64,000 bases of DNA from Bryobacter aggregatus MPL3 (GCF_000702445.1 NZ_JNIF01000003.1:3782001-3846000), one strand, 5' to 3'. Positions 45,726-54,483 are shown, numbered from the stretch's first letter. Notes: a model not told the origin generated them from the letters alone. A program made the numbers and translations.

Positions 45726-46234
45726 TCCAACTGCTCATTCTCTATTGGATTCTCCTGCAAGCGATCCTCTCCTCCTTCAGCGGACTCACCAGCCTGCCCG
45801 TGATCCGCCACGATCTGGTAGTCGATCGGCAGTGGATCGATGATGTCCACTTGAATGCGGCAGTGATGATTGGACGCTCGACGCCGGGGCCGATGGGCGT
45901 GTATGTCGTGTGCATCGGCTATTTCGTGGCGGGCTATCCGGGCGCTTTGGTCGGGATGCTCGCGTTGGCGACCCCGGCTCTTCTGATGATCGCGCTGTTG
46001 CACTTCCTCCATACGAGGGTCGATCATCCCCGGGTGAAGAATGCAATACGCTTTGTCGTGATTGGGGGCACGGGCTTCAGTGCCGCAACTTTAGTCGGCA
46101 TGGGCCAAGCGGCGTTGACGAGCGGATGGCTCATCGGAATCGCACTCACTTCCTGTCTGCTCGTTCTCCGAACACGAATCGCTACAATTTGGATTCTGAC
46201 CGCAGCCGGAATCGTAGCTGTAATGGTAAAGTGA
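45722..46234 (+). CDS. Chromate transporter, second half-subunit
   Basis: 170 residues of integral membrane protein with the second CHR pattern: SGLTSLPVIRHDLVV near residue 20 and IGRSTPGPMGVYVVCIGY near 50 with the conserved PGP. About five hydrophobic helices are predicted. The ATG at 45722 overlaps the stop of the partner gene (ATGA). This half lacks the GGG of the canonical signature, so substrate handling may differ. A tRNA gene begins 7 nt after its stop, which leaves no room for a separate terminator. Confidence 0.88.
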   Translation: MIQLLILYWILLQAILSSFSGLTSLPVIRHDLVVDRQWIDDVHLNAAVMIGRSTPGPMGVYVVCIGYFVAGYPGALVGMLALATPALLMIALLHFLHTRVDHPRVKNAIRFVVIGGTGFSAATLVGMGQAALTSGWLIGIALTSCLLVLRTRIATIWILTAAGIVAVMVK

Positions 46235-46240
46235 AGAAGC

Positions 46241-46318
46241 GCGCCCGTAGCTCAGCCTGGATAGAGCGCTTGCCTCCGAAGCAAGAGGCCACAAGTTCGA
46301 ATCTTGTCGGGCGCACCA
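46241..46318 (+). tRNA. tRNA-Arg (anticodon CCG)
   Basis: A complete cloverleaf: acceptor GCGCCCG (46241-46247) pairs with CGGGCGC (46308-46314), anticodon stem CTTGC/GCAAG encloses loop CTCCGAA with CCG at 46276-46278, and the T loop is GTTCGAATC. Discriminator A is followed by an encoded CCA. It decodes CGG. It starts 7 nt after the chromate-transporter operon. No integrase or attachment-site duplication is visible nearby. Confidence 0.97.
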
Positions 46319-46367
46319 CCCTCCTTCTCGAAGCTCCCGTGACGGCCCCCAATACGGCCCATTCCCT

Positions 46368-47264
46368 CTACTGCTTCGCTGCCGTCGTCAGCAGCCCAAG
46401 CAGCTTGCGAGCCGGTTCAAAGCCTTCTCCCGCCTTCTTCAGATGGAACATCGCTTCCTTACTCTCCTTGTGCTGTTCGAGCAGACTCACCGCCAGGAAG
46501 AACCGCGCGCGGCTGGAGAGGCTATCGGACCGGATGCTGGCCCGCGCGGCCTCTTCAGCTTCAGGAAAACGATTCATCGACAGTAAGGTGTAGGCGAGAT
46601 TCGATTCAGCCAGCGCGTCTGTCGGGTCAATCGAAGTAGCGCGCGCAAACATCTGATACGCGTCGTTGACGCGTCCTTGACGGAGATAAAGGACACCGAG
46701 ATTATTCGCGGCCTCAAAGAATTGCGGATCAATCGCAATCGCAGTTTTCAGATTCGCCAGGAGCGCTGCTTCGTCATGGTTTGCCGAGGCCTTGCTGGCT
46801 TCCTGAAAAGCCTTCATCGCCTTCTTCGGAATCTTATGCTGCATGCGGGCAATCGAGACAGGACGCTGTGCTGCTGGCTGGGCTGGACCTCGGGTCAGGT
46901 CGATTGTAAAAGTGTTCTGATACGGACAACTGACGGAAGTTGTAAATACAATATCGCCCTGCGCATTCACAACGCGAAGCTCATTGATCCCATTGGGTAC
47001 GCCGCGCAGCTCAAATGCATTGAGCCCAGTCAAATGAGATTCAGAGAGCACCACACGCTGCACCGGATCGTAGAGTTGTACCCTCAACTGGGATGCGACT
47101 CTGGAATCACTGATATTCACTTGGCCGGACAAGCTGGAGCTAAAATTTGTGTGCGAAAGATCCCGCGGATCGTTGGGGAATCCACTCTGGGCCAACAGAT
47201 CCGAGGAAAAGAGCAGTGGCATCAAAAGTAGTGCCCAAAGGCACCGGGAATAAGTGAAGTGCAT
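46368..47264 (-). CDS. Secreted TPR protein with N-terminal carboxypeptidase-regulatory-like domain
   Basis: 298 residues with a signal peptide (LWALLLMPLLFSSDLLAQ). Residues about 40-125 look like a small beta domain (QLRVQLYDPVQRVVLSES, NELRVVNAQGDIVF). From about 150 onward tetratricopeptide repeats are evident: FFEAANNLGVLYLRQGRVND, ALAESNLAYTLLSMNRFPEA and SRARFFLAVSLLEQHKES. Proteins of this layout are common in Acidobacteria and may be periplasmic scaffolds. The gene is convergent with the tRNA and lies downstream of no clear operon partner. Confidence 0.85.
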   Translation of the reverse strand: MHFTYSRCLWALLLMPLLFSSDLLAQSGFPNDPRDLSHTNFSSSLSGQVNISDSRVASQLRVQLYDPVQRVVLSESHLTGLNAFELRGVPNGINELRVVNAQGDIVFTTSVSCPYQNTFTIDLTRGPAQPAAQRPVSIARMQHKIPKKAMKAFQEASKASANHDEAALLANLKTAIAIDPQFFEAANNLGVLYLRQGRVNDAYQMFARATSIDPTDALAESNLAYTLLSMNRFPEAEEAARASIRSDSLSSRARFFLAVSLLEQHKESKEAMFHLKKAGEGFEPARKLLGLLTTAAKQ

Positions 47265-47413
47265 ACACTCCTCGCTGCGATGGATTGGTAAGAAGAGGGG
47301 GGAAGCTGCGAGGTTCCAACAGGGCGGGGTGGAAACGCTACCCGCACTCTCAGACTACTCCGAAAGTGCGGGAAAATCTAATTACTTTTTCAGATCGGGC
47401 CGATGGAGTGATC

Positions 47414-47435
47414 GTTTTAGAACAGTTTTAGAACA
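47414..47435. repeat. Perfect 11-bp tandem duplication over a stop codon
   Basis: GTTTTAGAACA occurs twice back to back (47414-47424 and 47425-47435). The second copy contains the stop of the minus-strand TonB receptor gene (TAA at 47430-47428) and codons for its last residues. The copy length is not a multiple of three, and the duplicated unit lies outside the coding region. Confidence 0.85.
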
Positions 47436-50400
47436 AGAACCGTAGGACTACTTCGGTAACTCGCGCGGGACGTGCACTATTGATGATGCCGAAGTCCGGG
47501 TTCCCCAGGGTATGCCCGGGAATGTTGAAGTTCGCCATATTCAAACTGTTATAAGTGATGGCCCGCAGTTCCGCCTTCAGCGCTTCGTGGATCGGAAAAT
47601 GTTTCGCGATACTGAAGTCCACATTCGAGGTGAAGGGGCCTCGCAGCACACTCCGCGGGCTGGAGCCAAATCGATAAGGCGCAGGATGGGCGAAGGCTGC
47701 AGTATTAAAGTAGCGTTGCAACGTCCAGTTGCCATCGACGGCAGGGTTGCCGACCAGTTCTGCTCGCAGCGTTCCGGCAGGGAAGCCATTCGTCGAGTTC
47801 GCGCTATCGAATACCGTAAAGGTTTGGCCCGATTGGAAGTTGCCATAGACACCAAGCTGCCATCCCCCGGCCACCGCATTGAGCCAGGCCTTCGATTGGA
47901 TCTTTCGTAACTCATAGAGTCCGGTGAAGGTCAAATGTTGCGGTGTATCTGTGCCGGAACGTCCTTTGTCCAGGCGGCGATTGTACTGGTCCATGTAGCT
48001 GCCGGGGTCCCCAAACTCATCGCTCGAAGCCACGTCGTCGAGAAACTTTGAGAAAGTATAGTGAGCCAGAAACGCAAGGCCATTCGAGAAGCGGCGCTCT
48101 GCCTTAAAGAAGACCGCGTGATAAGTCGAGTTGCCAATTGCCGGATTCAACTGCGTCACATTACTGAACTGTGGGAAGGGGCGCAGATTCTGTGTCGTGC
48201 CTGGACCAAACTGGCTCGGCAGCAATTGATTTAAGGTCAGGTCATTGGCTGTGAGGTGATGCGAGATATTTGCGAGATAGCCAGTCTCTAAGAGTAAGTT
48301 CCCGGGTAGTTCTTTCTGGATATCCAGATTGTATTGATAAGAAACAGGCGAAGGACGATGACGATCAAAGTAAGTGACAGCGGTGGTGGCGCGATCGCCC
48401 ACTTTCACCGCCCCAAATCCCGGTGTCTCGATGGACGGCCGTGTATAGGCCGGGAATCCGTTTGACAGTTTCAATACATAGGCTGTTTCAGCGGCAGACG
48501 CCACGAGGCTGAGATTGTCGGAGAAGCCCAGGCTGGCGCCCGTTGTGACGGTATTGCTGATGTTCGGTCCATAGAGGATGCCGGCGCCTCCGCGGATCAC
48601 CAGATTCTTGGAGAATGGAGCATTGTAGGCGAAGCCAAAGCGCGGGCCAAAGTTCTTCCAATTGGCGTCGAAGCTTGTGGTCGGGACGCCATTGCGTCCG
48701 GCAAAGGTCACCACTCCGGGCGTGCCCGAAATTGGGTTGATCGCCTTGGGGTCAAAGGCATTCATCCGGTTGCCGTCGACATAGCGAGGCAACTCAACTT
48801 CCCAGCGCAGTCCAATGTTCAGTGTCAGGCGGCTCGTGATGCGATAGTCATCCTGGGCAAAGAGCGCCCAGTAGGAAGCGCGGCTTGGAATGAGATCTGT
48901 CCTGCTGAACGCGGCTGAATTCGCCGCCCCCAGCAGAAAGCTGGCATAGGAATCGCCTGTCGTACCGGCAAAGCCGACGCGATCGGTGATCGAACGGTTG
49001 AACACCAGATTCCCGGAGCTCGAAATGTCATTCGACTCATTGTTGTACCCGCGGCGATACTCAAAGCCGGCTTTCAGTGCGTGCTTGCCAGTGAACTTCG
49101 ATACCGAATCCTGAAACTGCAGATCGGTGATCGGGGTCTGGATGCGGGCAATGGCGCTGTTGGCCACAGCCTGGCCTCCGAGCAGTCCATAGCCCGTCAG
49201 GTTGAAGGTCGGGAAGGCCGCTTTCGTCACGCCGGTAAAGCCAAGTTTTCCAGCCCAATCCTCATTGAGCCCGGCACGCGTCTGAATGTACTTCCGCACC
49301 ATCAAGCTCACCTGAAACTGGTTCAGCAGCGAAGGGCTAAAGGTATGAATGTGGGTGCCCAGAATGCTCTGGATGCGGACATCGGCAAAGGTCGCACCTG
49401 GATCCACCACAGGATTTCCATAGGAGCCGACATTCGAGGAGTTGGCGTCATTGATGTAGTAGCGTGCTGACAGCCGGTCGTTGTCTGAGAGATTGTGATC
49501 GAGCTTTCCCACCACAATGTTGCGGGCCAGCTGCGAGCGGTCGTTCGCACCGAAGTTGTTCGCGGTACCACTGCGGTTTGGGGTAGGGAAGTAAGCGGTG
49601 GCGGCTTTCGCAACGGCGTCAAAGCGGCTGGCCGGAATCTGATTTCCGGGGAAGGGCGCCTTCGCTCCGTCGACGAGCGTGAAGGGGTCATAAATCGGCG
49701 CATTTGCAGAGAAGTCCCCGGCACGTTGGGCCAGAGTGGGTACGGTGGTCAACACCGCGTTAGAGGTCGTATTTTGCGTGCGCTCCCAACTGGCGAAGAA
49801 ATGAGTCTTATCGCGCTGGATCGGCCCGCCCAGTGCCGCGCCGTACTGGTTCAGACGAAGCCGGGGGCGGCTGCTGGCAAAGAAGTTCCGCGCATCGAGC
49901 GCCTCGTTCCTCATGTAATCGAAAACGCTGCCGTGGAACTGATTGGTCCCGGAGCGTGTAGAGAGCGCCACAATCCCGCCGGTGGAATGCCCATATTCCG
50001 CCGCATAGTTGTTGCTGAGAATGCGAAATTCTTCCAGCGCATCCAGCGGCAAACTGGCAACCTGCGACGGACGCGCCAAGCCCACAACATTCCCGACATT
50101 GCCGCCATCGAGCGTAAAGTTCTGGTTGCGGGCACGGCCGCCGGCAATCGAGAAGATGGGGTAGTTTTCAGCGCCTTGGCCAGGGTCGATCATCACCACG
50201 CCAGGGGAAAGATTCACCAGCGAGTTTGCCGAACGATTGGGGAGCGGAAGGTTGTCGATGTACTTGTGCCCCACCACTTGGCCAAGGCTGGAGCTCTGTG
50301 TCTCTGCCAGATTCGGGTTCGCCTCGACATTTACGGTTTGTGCCTGCCCGGCGATGGCCAGATTGATATCCACCGCGATCACCTGCGCCGTTGTCAGCAG

Positions 50401-50667
50401 AAGATTGGCGCGAGTGGCGGCCTCAAAGCCAGGAGCTTCGGCAATCACGGTATAGGTACCCGGAAGGATATTGCTCACCCGGTAACCTCCCGCTTCGTTC
50501 GTTACAACCGTCGTGCTGATACCGGACGCAGCATTCACCGCCTTGACGGTTGCCCCCGCGACAGGAGCTTGAGATCCGTCTCGCACCACACCGGTAATAC
50601 TTCCGGTTCCGAGCTGTGCGAGCACGGAAATGACCCCGAAAAAGAATGCAACAAATAATCTAGACAT
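47428..50667 (-). CDS. TonB-dependent receptor, Oar-like, with carboxypeptidase-regulatory domain (second)
   Basis: 1079 residues from the ATG at 50667; the open frame continues far upstream, but only this start gives a signal peptide (MSRLFVAFFFGVISVLAQ). The regulatory domain (GSITGVVRDGSQAPVAGATV) spans about 22-105, the plug about 115-225 (LPLPNRSANSLVNL, FTLDGGNVGNV), and the barrel runs to LRFLF with the terminal Phe. Compared with the receptor at 17442 it has the same plan but little identity, so the ligands probably differ. It is divergent from the oxidase-like gene at 50782; the 114-nt gap contains both promoters. Confidence 0.92.
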   Translation of the reverse strand: MSRLFVAFFFGVISVLAQLGTGSITGVVRDGSQAPVAGATVKAVNAASGISTTVVTNEAGGYRVSNILPGTYTVIAEAPGFEAATRANLLLTTAQVIAVDINLAIAGQAQTVNVEANPNLAETQSSSLGQVVGHKYIDNLPLPNRSANSLVNLSPGVVMIDPGQGAENYPIFSIAGGRARNQNFTLDGGNVGNVVGLARPSQVASLPLDALEEFRILSNNYAAEYGHSTGGIVALSTRSGTNQFHGSVFDYMRNEALDARNFFASSRPRLRLNQYGAALGGPIQRDKTHFFASWERTQNTTSNAVLTTVPTLAQRAGDFSANAPIYDPFTLVDGAKAPFPGNQIPASRFDAVAKAATAYFPTPNRSGTANNFGANDRSQLARNIVVGKLDHNLSDNDRLSARYYINDANSSNVGSYGNPVVDPGATFADVRIQSILGTHIHTFSPSLLNQFQVSLMVRKYIQTRAGLNEDWAGKLGFTGVTKAAFPTFNLTGYGLLGGQAVANSAIARIQTPITDLQFQDSVSKFTGKHALKAGFEYRRGYNNESNDISSSGNLVFNRSITDRVGFAGTTGDSYASFLLGAANSAAFSRTDLIPSRASYWALFAQDDYRITSRLTLNIGLRWEVELPRYVDGNRMNAFDPKAINPISGTPGVVTFAGRNGVPTTSFDANWKNFGPRFGFAYNAPFSKNLVIRGGAGILYGPNISNTVTTGASLGFSDNLSLVASAAETAYVLKLSNGFPAYTRPSIETPGFGAVKVGDRATTAVTYFDRHRPSPVSYQYNLDIQKELPGNLLLETGYLANISHHLTANDLTLNQLLPSQFGPGTTQNLRPFPQFSNVTQLNPAIGNSTYHAVFFKAERRFSNGLAFLAHYTFSKFLDDVASSDEFGDPGSYMDQYNRRLDKGRSGTDTPQHLTFTGLYELRKIQSKAWLNAVAGGWQLGVYGNFQSGQTFTVFDSANSTNGFPAGTLRAELVGNPAVDGNWTLQRYFNTAAFAHPAPYRFGSSPRSVLRGPFTSNVDFSIAKHFPIHEALKAELRAITYNSLNMANFNIPGHTLGNPDFGIINSARPARVTEVVLRFLF

Positions 50668-50781
50668 TGTTGATAGGGTATGGGATGAATGGTCCAGTGT
50701 CAATGAAGAAGGGGGTTTCAGAGGAATTTTTAACTTCGAGCTATATTGATCTCTACTCCCTGCGGCTCGAAAGGAATTTCC

Positions 50782-51948
50782 ATGCAGCGACGCGATTTCT
50801 TGTTCTCCACTGCGACTGTTGGCCTCAGCAGCTGCGTACATAGTGCCAAGCGAGCACAACCCTCCACTCTCATTCCTCCGATCCTGCCGATCCGGGCCCA
50901 ACTGGATCGCATCTTCCGCGTCACGGTGTGTCTGCGGCCATTTCGCGCCGCCGGGCCCCGGCTCGATGTGGAGAAGGTGGGCGAGAAGATCGTCGTTCAC
51001 AACTATGGACACGGAGGAAGCGGTTGGTCGCTGTCCTGGGGATCGAGCAGTCTCGCGGTGGAGAAAGCGATGGCCGGCGGTGAGCGGGAGGTGGCCGTGA
51101 TTGGTTGTGGCGCGCTCGGGATGACTTCTGCAATCCTGCTCCAGCGGGCTGGAGCAAAGGTCACGATCTATGCGAAAGAGCGGCCTCCTGAGGTGCGTTC
51201 CTCACGCGCAACGGGGTCCTGGACTCCCGACTCCCGCATCGCCCTCGCCAGCGCGGCTGGACCCAATTTTCCTGCCCTATGGGAGAAAATGTGCCGCACT
51301 TCCTTCCATACTTATGAAAGCTATCTTGGGATGGCCGGGGATCCGGTGGAGTGGACCGACCGTTACAATCTCTCCGACGACACTCCCTCGCCCAGCCGCT
51401 CCTCTAATGATTCGGAGAACGCGCTCGACTTCGCGCATTATCAGGATCGTGTGGCCGATCTCACTCCCCGTTCTCGGGAATTGCCTCCCGGCAGCCATCC
51501 CTTTCCCGCCAGAAAAGTCAGGCGCAACTCGAGTCTGAGCTTCAATATCGCCGCTTATTCCCGGCAGCTGATGAATGACTTCTTCGTCGCGGGCGGAAAA
51601 ATGGAAACAGTGGAGTTTCGTACGCCGTCAGAACTTAGTAGGCTCCCTGAACGGGTGATCATCAACGCGACCGGCTACGGAGCAAGGGCTCTGTGGAAGG
51701 ACGAATCGATCATCCCGGTTCGCGGGCAGATTGCCTGGTTGATTCCTCAGCCTGGCGTCCATTATGGGGTTTCCTATCGCAATGTCTATATCCTCGCTCG
51801 CCGCGATGGAATTGTGGTCCAAGGTGGCGGGAGAGGCGAGATGGAAGGCTACAACGATACCAATGAGCAGCCCGATCGCGCTGAGGCGGAAGCCGTCGTT
51901 CAAGTAGCCATCGATCTCTTCGGAAGAATGCGCCAGCCTGTTCTCTGA
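50782..51948 (+). CDS. D-amino-acid-oxidase-like FAD protein with permuted motif order
   Basis: 388 residues. The ATG at 50782 follows AAGGAA. The N-terminus MQRRDFLFSTATVGLSSC suggests export (RR plus hydrophobic run, with a possible lipobox Cys). The order of motifs is unusual: the block LRPFR...VVHNYGHGGSGWSLSWG, which lies near the C-terminus of classical D-amino-acid oxidases, is here near residue 50-90, before the dinucleotide-binding VAVIGCGALGMTSA near 115. The chain ends with the substrate-domain strand IVVQGGGRGEMEG. This fits a circular permutation with the ends joined. FAD-dependent oxidative deamination is the likely reaction; the substrate is unknown. Confidence 0.8.
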   Translation: MQRRDFLFSTATVGLSSCVHSAKRAQPSTLIPPILPIRAQLDRIFRVTVCLRPFRAAGPRLDVEKVGEKIVVHNYGHGGSGWSLSWGSSSLAVEKAMAGGEREVAVIGCGALGMTSAILLQRAGAKVTIYAKERPPEVRSSRATGSWTPDSRIALASAAGPNFPALWEKMCRTSFHTYESYLGMAGDPVEWTDRYNLSDDTPSPSRSSNDSENALDFAHYQDRVADLTPRSRELPPGSHPFPARKVRRNSSLSFNIAAYSRQLMNDFFVAGGKMETVEFRTPSELSRLPERVIINATGYGARALWKDESIIPVRGQIAWLIPQPGVHYGVSYRNVYILARRDGIVVQGGGRGEMEGYNDTNEQPDRAEAEAVVQVAIDLFGRMRQPVL

Positions 51949-52049
51949 CTGATTTCTTGGCTTGTCGCTTCGATTAATCTTTGTTAAGCTCTTGGGAAGC
52001 GTTGCGAGTTGCCTCCGGGTTCTAAGTTTTGTGAAGGAGCACTTCTGCC

Positions 52050-53498
52050 ATGATCACTGTTGTAATTCCTGCTCTCAATGAGTCTGCTGGCATCGGCGGA
52101 GTCATTCGTTTGGCTCAGAAATACCCGGGTGTCACCGAGGTGATTGTTGTCGACGATGGGTCCGTGGATAACACTGCGGAGATCGCCGCCGCCGCCGGCG
52201 CACAGGTGATCACGAGTTCGCTAAGAGGCAAGGGTGGCTCGATGAGAGACGGCTTGCTCATCGCGCAAAACGAGATCATCGTGTACCTGGACGGGGATCT
52301 CCGCGGACTTCGTGAGGATCTCATCGAGATTCTGGTCCGGCCGATTCTGGACGATGGGGCCGATTTCGTAAAAGCAAGGTTCAGCCGCTCTGCCGGCCGT
52401 GTGACGACTTTGACGGCTCGTCCGCTGCTGCAGCTCTTCTTCCCGGAACTCGCAGATTTTGTGCAACCCCTGGGCGGGATCATTGCTGCCAAGGCTTCGC
52501 TGCTGCGCGACCTGAAGTTTGAGACCGACTACGGTGTCGATCTCGGGCTTCTCATTGACGCACAGATGCTGGGCGCACGAATCACGGAAGTGGATATCGG
52601 GCATCTCGATCACGATAGCCAGTCTCTGGAAGCATTGGGCGAGATGTCCAAGCAGGTGGTTCGCTCGTTGCTGCATCGCGCGCATCGTTACGATCGCTTC
52701 TCAGCCGACCAGATCCAGGACGTCGAGGAGACCGAGCGTCATATGCAGGCGGGGGCGCCTCTTCCCAAGAGTTGCGTGGCTCCTGTGAACCGGCTCGCCA
52801 TTTTCGACATGGATGGAACTCTCCTCCGTGGCCGTTTCATTGTCGAACTCGCCAAGAAATGCGGCAAAGAGCGCGAACTCGCAAAGTGGCTGGACAATCA
52901 CAATGTGGGGACCGAAGAACGCAGTAGCCAGATCGCGGCAATCTTCGCCGGGGTTCCCAAAGAGACCTTCGAGGAGACGGCCATCAACATGGAGTTGATG
53001 CCGTCCGCCGTCGAGACCGTAGTCCAATTACGGAAACTCGGCTTTATTGTAGGGATTGTTTCGGACAGCTATCGCATTGCGACGGAGATCGTCAAACGGC
53101 GGGTCTTTGCGGACTTCAGTGTGGCCAATATGGTGCGCTTCCGCTCTGGTGTGGCCTGTGGAGAGTTCACGGTGTCGCCTTTGCTCGCCTATGAACAGGG
53201 ATGCACCATCCACAAGCTCTGCAAGCAGAATGTCGTGCAGCATTTGAAGGACAGCCTGTTGGTGCAGGATCATCAGGTGCTGGTGGTTGGAGACGGCCTG
53301 AACGATACCTGCATGTTGAGCGCTGCGGGACTTTCCGTAGCCATCGACCCGAAACATGAACTCGTGCGGCGCGCCGCCCAACACGGCGTCTTCGGTGATT
53401 TAGCGCCGATTATTCCTCTTGTTCACGAGCATTGGTCGGACAAATCGGGAATGCCTCTCCTCGGATTGGAATATTTGCAAGAACCAGTTCTGAGCTGA
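52050..53498 (+). CDS. Glycosyltransferase (GT81/GpgS-like) fused to a HAD phosphatase
   Basis: 482 residues. Residues 1-235 are a GT-A glycosyltransferase: VVIPALNESAGIGGVI, VDDGSVDNT, GKGGSMRDGL, LDGDLRG with the metal-binding DxD, and GRVTTLTARPLLQLFFPEL, all close to glucosyl-3-phosphoglycerate synthases. Residues about 250-470 are a HAD phosphatase: FDMDGTLLRG, GIVSDSYR and GDGLNDTCML, complete motifs I, II and IV. The fusion would make a phosphorylated glycoside and then dephosphorylate it, as in glucosylglycerate or mannosylglycerate synthesis for osmotic or thermal protection. The ATG at 52050 has GAAGGAG about 10 nt upstream. The acceptor is inferred from family similarity only. Confidence 0.82.
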   Translation: MITVVIPALNESAGIGGVIRLAQKYPGVTEVIVVDDGSVDNTAEIAAAAGAQVITSSLRGKGGSMRDGLLIAQNEIIVYLDGDLRGLREDLIEILVRPILDDGADFVKARFSRSAGRVTTLTARPLLQLFFPELADFVQPLGGIIAAKASLLRDLKFETDYGVDLGLLIDAQMLGARITEVDIGHLDHDSQSLEALGEMSKQVVRSLLHRAHRYDRFSADQIQDVEETERHMQAGAPLPKSCVAPVNRLAIFDMDGTLLRGRFIVELAKKCGKERELAKWLDNHNVGTEERSSQIAAIFAGVPKETFEETAINMELMPSAVETVVQLRKLGFIVGIVSDSYRIATEIVKRRVFADFSVANMVRFRSGVACGEFTVSPLLAYEQGCTIHKLCKQNVVQHLKDSLLVQDHQVLVVGDGLNDTCMLSAAGLSVAIDPKHELVRRAAQHGVFGDLAPIIPLVHEHWSDKSGMPLLGLEYLQEPVLS

Positions 53499-53608
53499 TT
53501 CCACGTACCAGATCAGGGGAAAAAGACGTCTGGGAGTACAAGGCGTCTTCTTCCTAGGGCAGCACGAATCTTTGCCAGGAAGTGGCAAATGCTACGATAA
53601 ATCATCAC

Positions 53609-54295
53609 ATGCTGCGTGGTCCCAGGTTTTCAGTTCGTGGTTTGGCTTTCTGCCTTGTCGCAGGACTATTCCTTACGCTGCAAGTTTCTAAGTCGCTCCA
53701 GACAGGGCAGATTTCCAACACTCTGGATTTTGCCTCCCGTATCGTTTCCTGTGCGGTCGGCTGCGATTTTAATCACGATAATGAACCGGATTCGCTCCGG
53801 CTTGTCCACACTGCCCAGTCCACTTCAGTCCGGGTCATTCTGGGCGGGGTGGGAACAACGGAGTTACCGTCCTCCCCTCCGCGTGCCTCGGAAGGCATCC
53901 TCTATGCTGCCGACCTCAATGGCGACCAGAATTTGGACGTCGTCTGGGAGTCGAAGTTTGGCTTTCATCGCAGCGTAGTCTGGCTCGGAGACGGCAAGGG
54001 CGGCTTCTCGGTCTATGCAAATCCGCATCCCGAGAATGCGAGCCTGGCTTCCGTTCCTCCTGTCCCCTATCGCTCTTCGTCCTCTTCCTCCGCTTCGCCT
54101 GGCTGGCTCACGCAGTCGGCTGCGGAAGCCCGGCAGCGGCGCTCGGCCGTTTCCGTTCTCCCACAGTCCCCATACTGGACGGCTCGTCCGAAACGCTCCT
54201 CCCGTGTGCAAGAAGTTCCGCCGCGCTCCAGTAGCGAGATCGAAGTCTGGTTGGCTCACACGATCAATCCTCCCCCCTCCTCGATCCTCTCCTAA
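53609..54295 (+). CDS. Secreted FG-GAP-like protein with low-complexity tail
   Basis: About 228 residues from the ATG at 53609; a GTG at 53582 would add 9 codons. A signal peptide (LAFCLVAGLFLTLQ) is followed by two weak FG-GAP-like units (CDFNHDNEPDSLRL and ADLNGDQNLDVVWE, with WLGDGKGGF). From about residue 150 the sequence becomes Ser/Pro/Arg-rich (YRSSSSSSASPG) with no further repeats. The tail may be a disordered extension or the result of decay. It precedes the efflux operon by 188 nt and is on the same strand, but no functional link is evident. Confidence 0.6.
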   Translation: MLRGPRFSVRGLAFCLVAGLFLTLQVSKSLQTGQISNTLDFASRIVSCAVGCDFNHDNEPDSLRLVHTAQSTSVRVILGGVGTTELPSSPPRASEGILYAADLNGDQNLDVVWESKFGFHRSVVWLGDGKGGFSVYANPHPENASLASVPPVPYRSSSSSSASPGWLTQSAAEARQRRSAVSVLPQSPYWTARPKRSSRVQEVPPRSSSEIEVWLAHTINPPPSSILS

Positions 54296-54364
54296 TTTAG
54301 TTTTCCATTGATCTTCGGGTGACTTGTCTCACGCCTCGTGCGTGGTGATCGAGTGACGCTTGGA

Positions 54365-54397
54365 ACTTGTGACGTTGACTTCTGCTCCATCACAAGT
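54365..54397. promoter_or_regulatory. Inverted repeat upstream of the CzcCBA-type operon
   Basis: ACTTGTGA (54365-54372) and TCACAAGT (54390-54397) form a perfect 8-bp dyad separated by 17 nt, about 87 nt before the outer-membrane-channel gene. It could be a repressor or activator operator for the efflux operon. No metal-responsive regulator gene is adjacent, and the site does not match a named operator that I recognise. Confidence 0.4.
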
Positions 54398-54483
54398 GAC
54401 AAAGACGTGTCTCCTTCGCTAGCTAAGGCCAGCTTCGAAGTCAAAAAAATCCAGAATCATGCCTTTTTGAGGAGTTCTTTCCT

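Noticed and set aside
46241-46318. tRNA as an integration site for a mobile element
   Set aside because: No integrase, no duplicated tRNA end and no change in gene character on either side.
47341-47372. Hairpin CCCGCACT...AGTGCGGG proposed as a terminator
   Set aside because: The stem is good, but neither strand has a T-run directly after it and the loop is 16 nt. I could not support termination.
53520-53556. Possible terminator (AAGACG...CGTCTT) after the glycosyltransferase-HAD gene
   Set aside because: Stem of about six pairs with a loop of more than 12 nt and a weak T stretch; not convincing.
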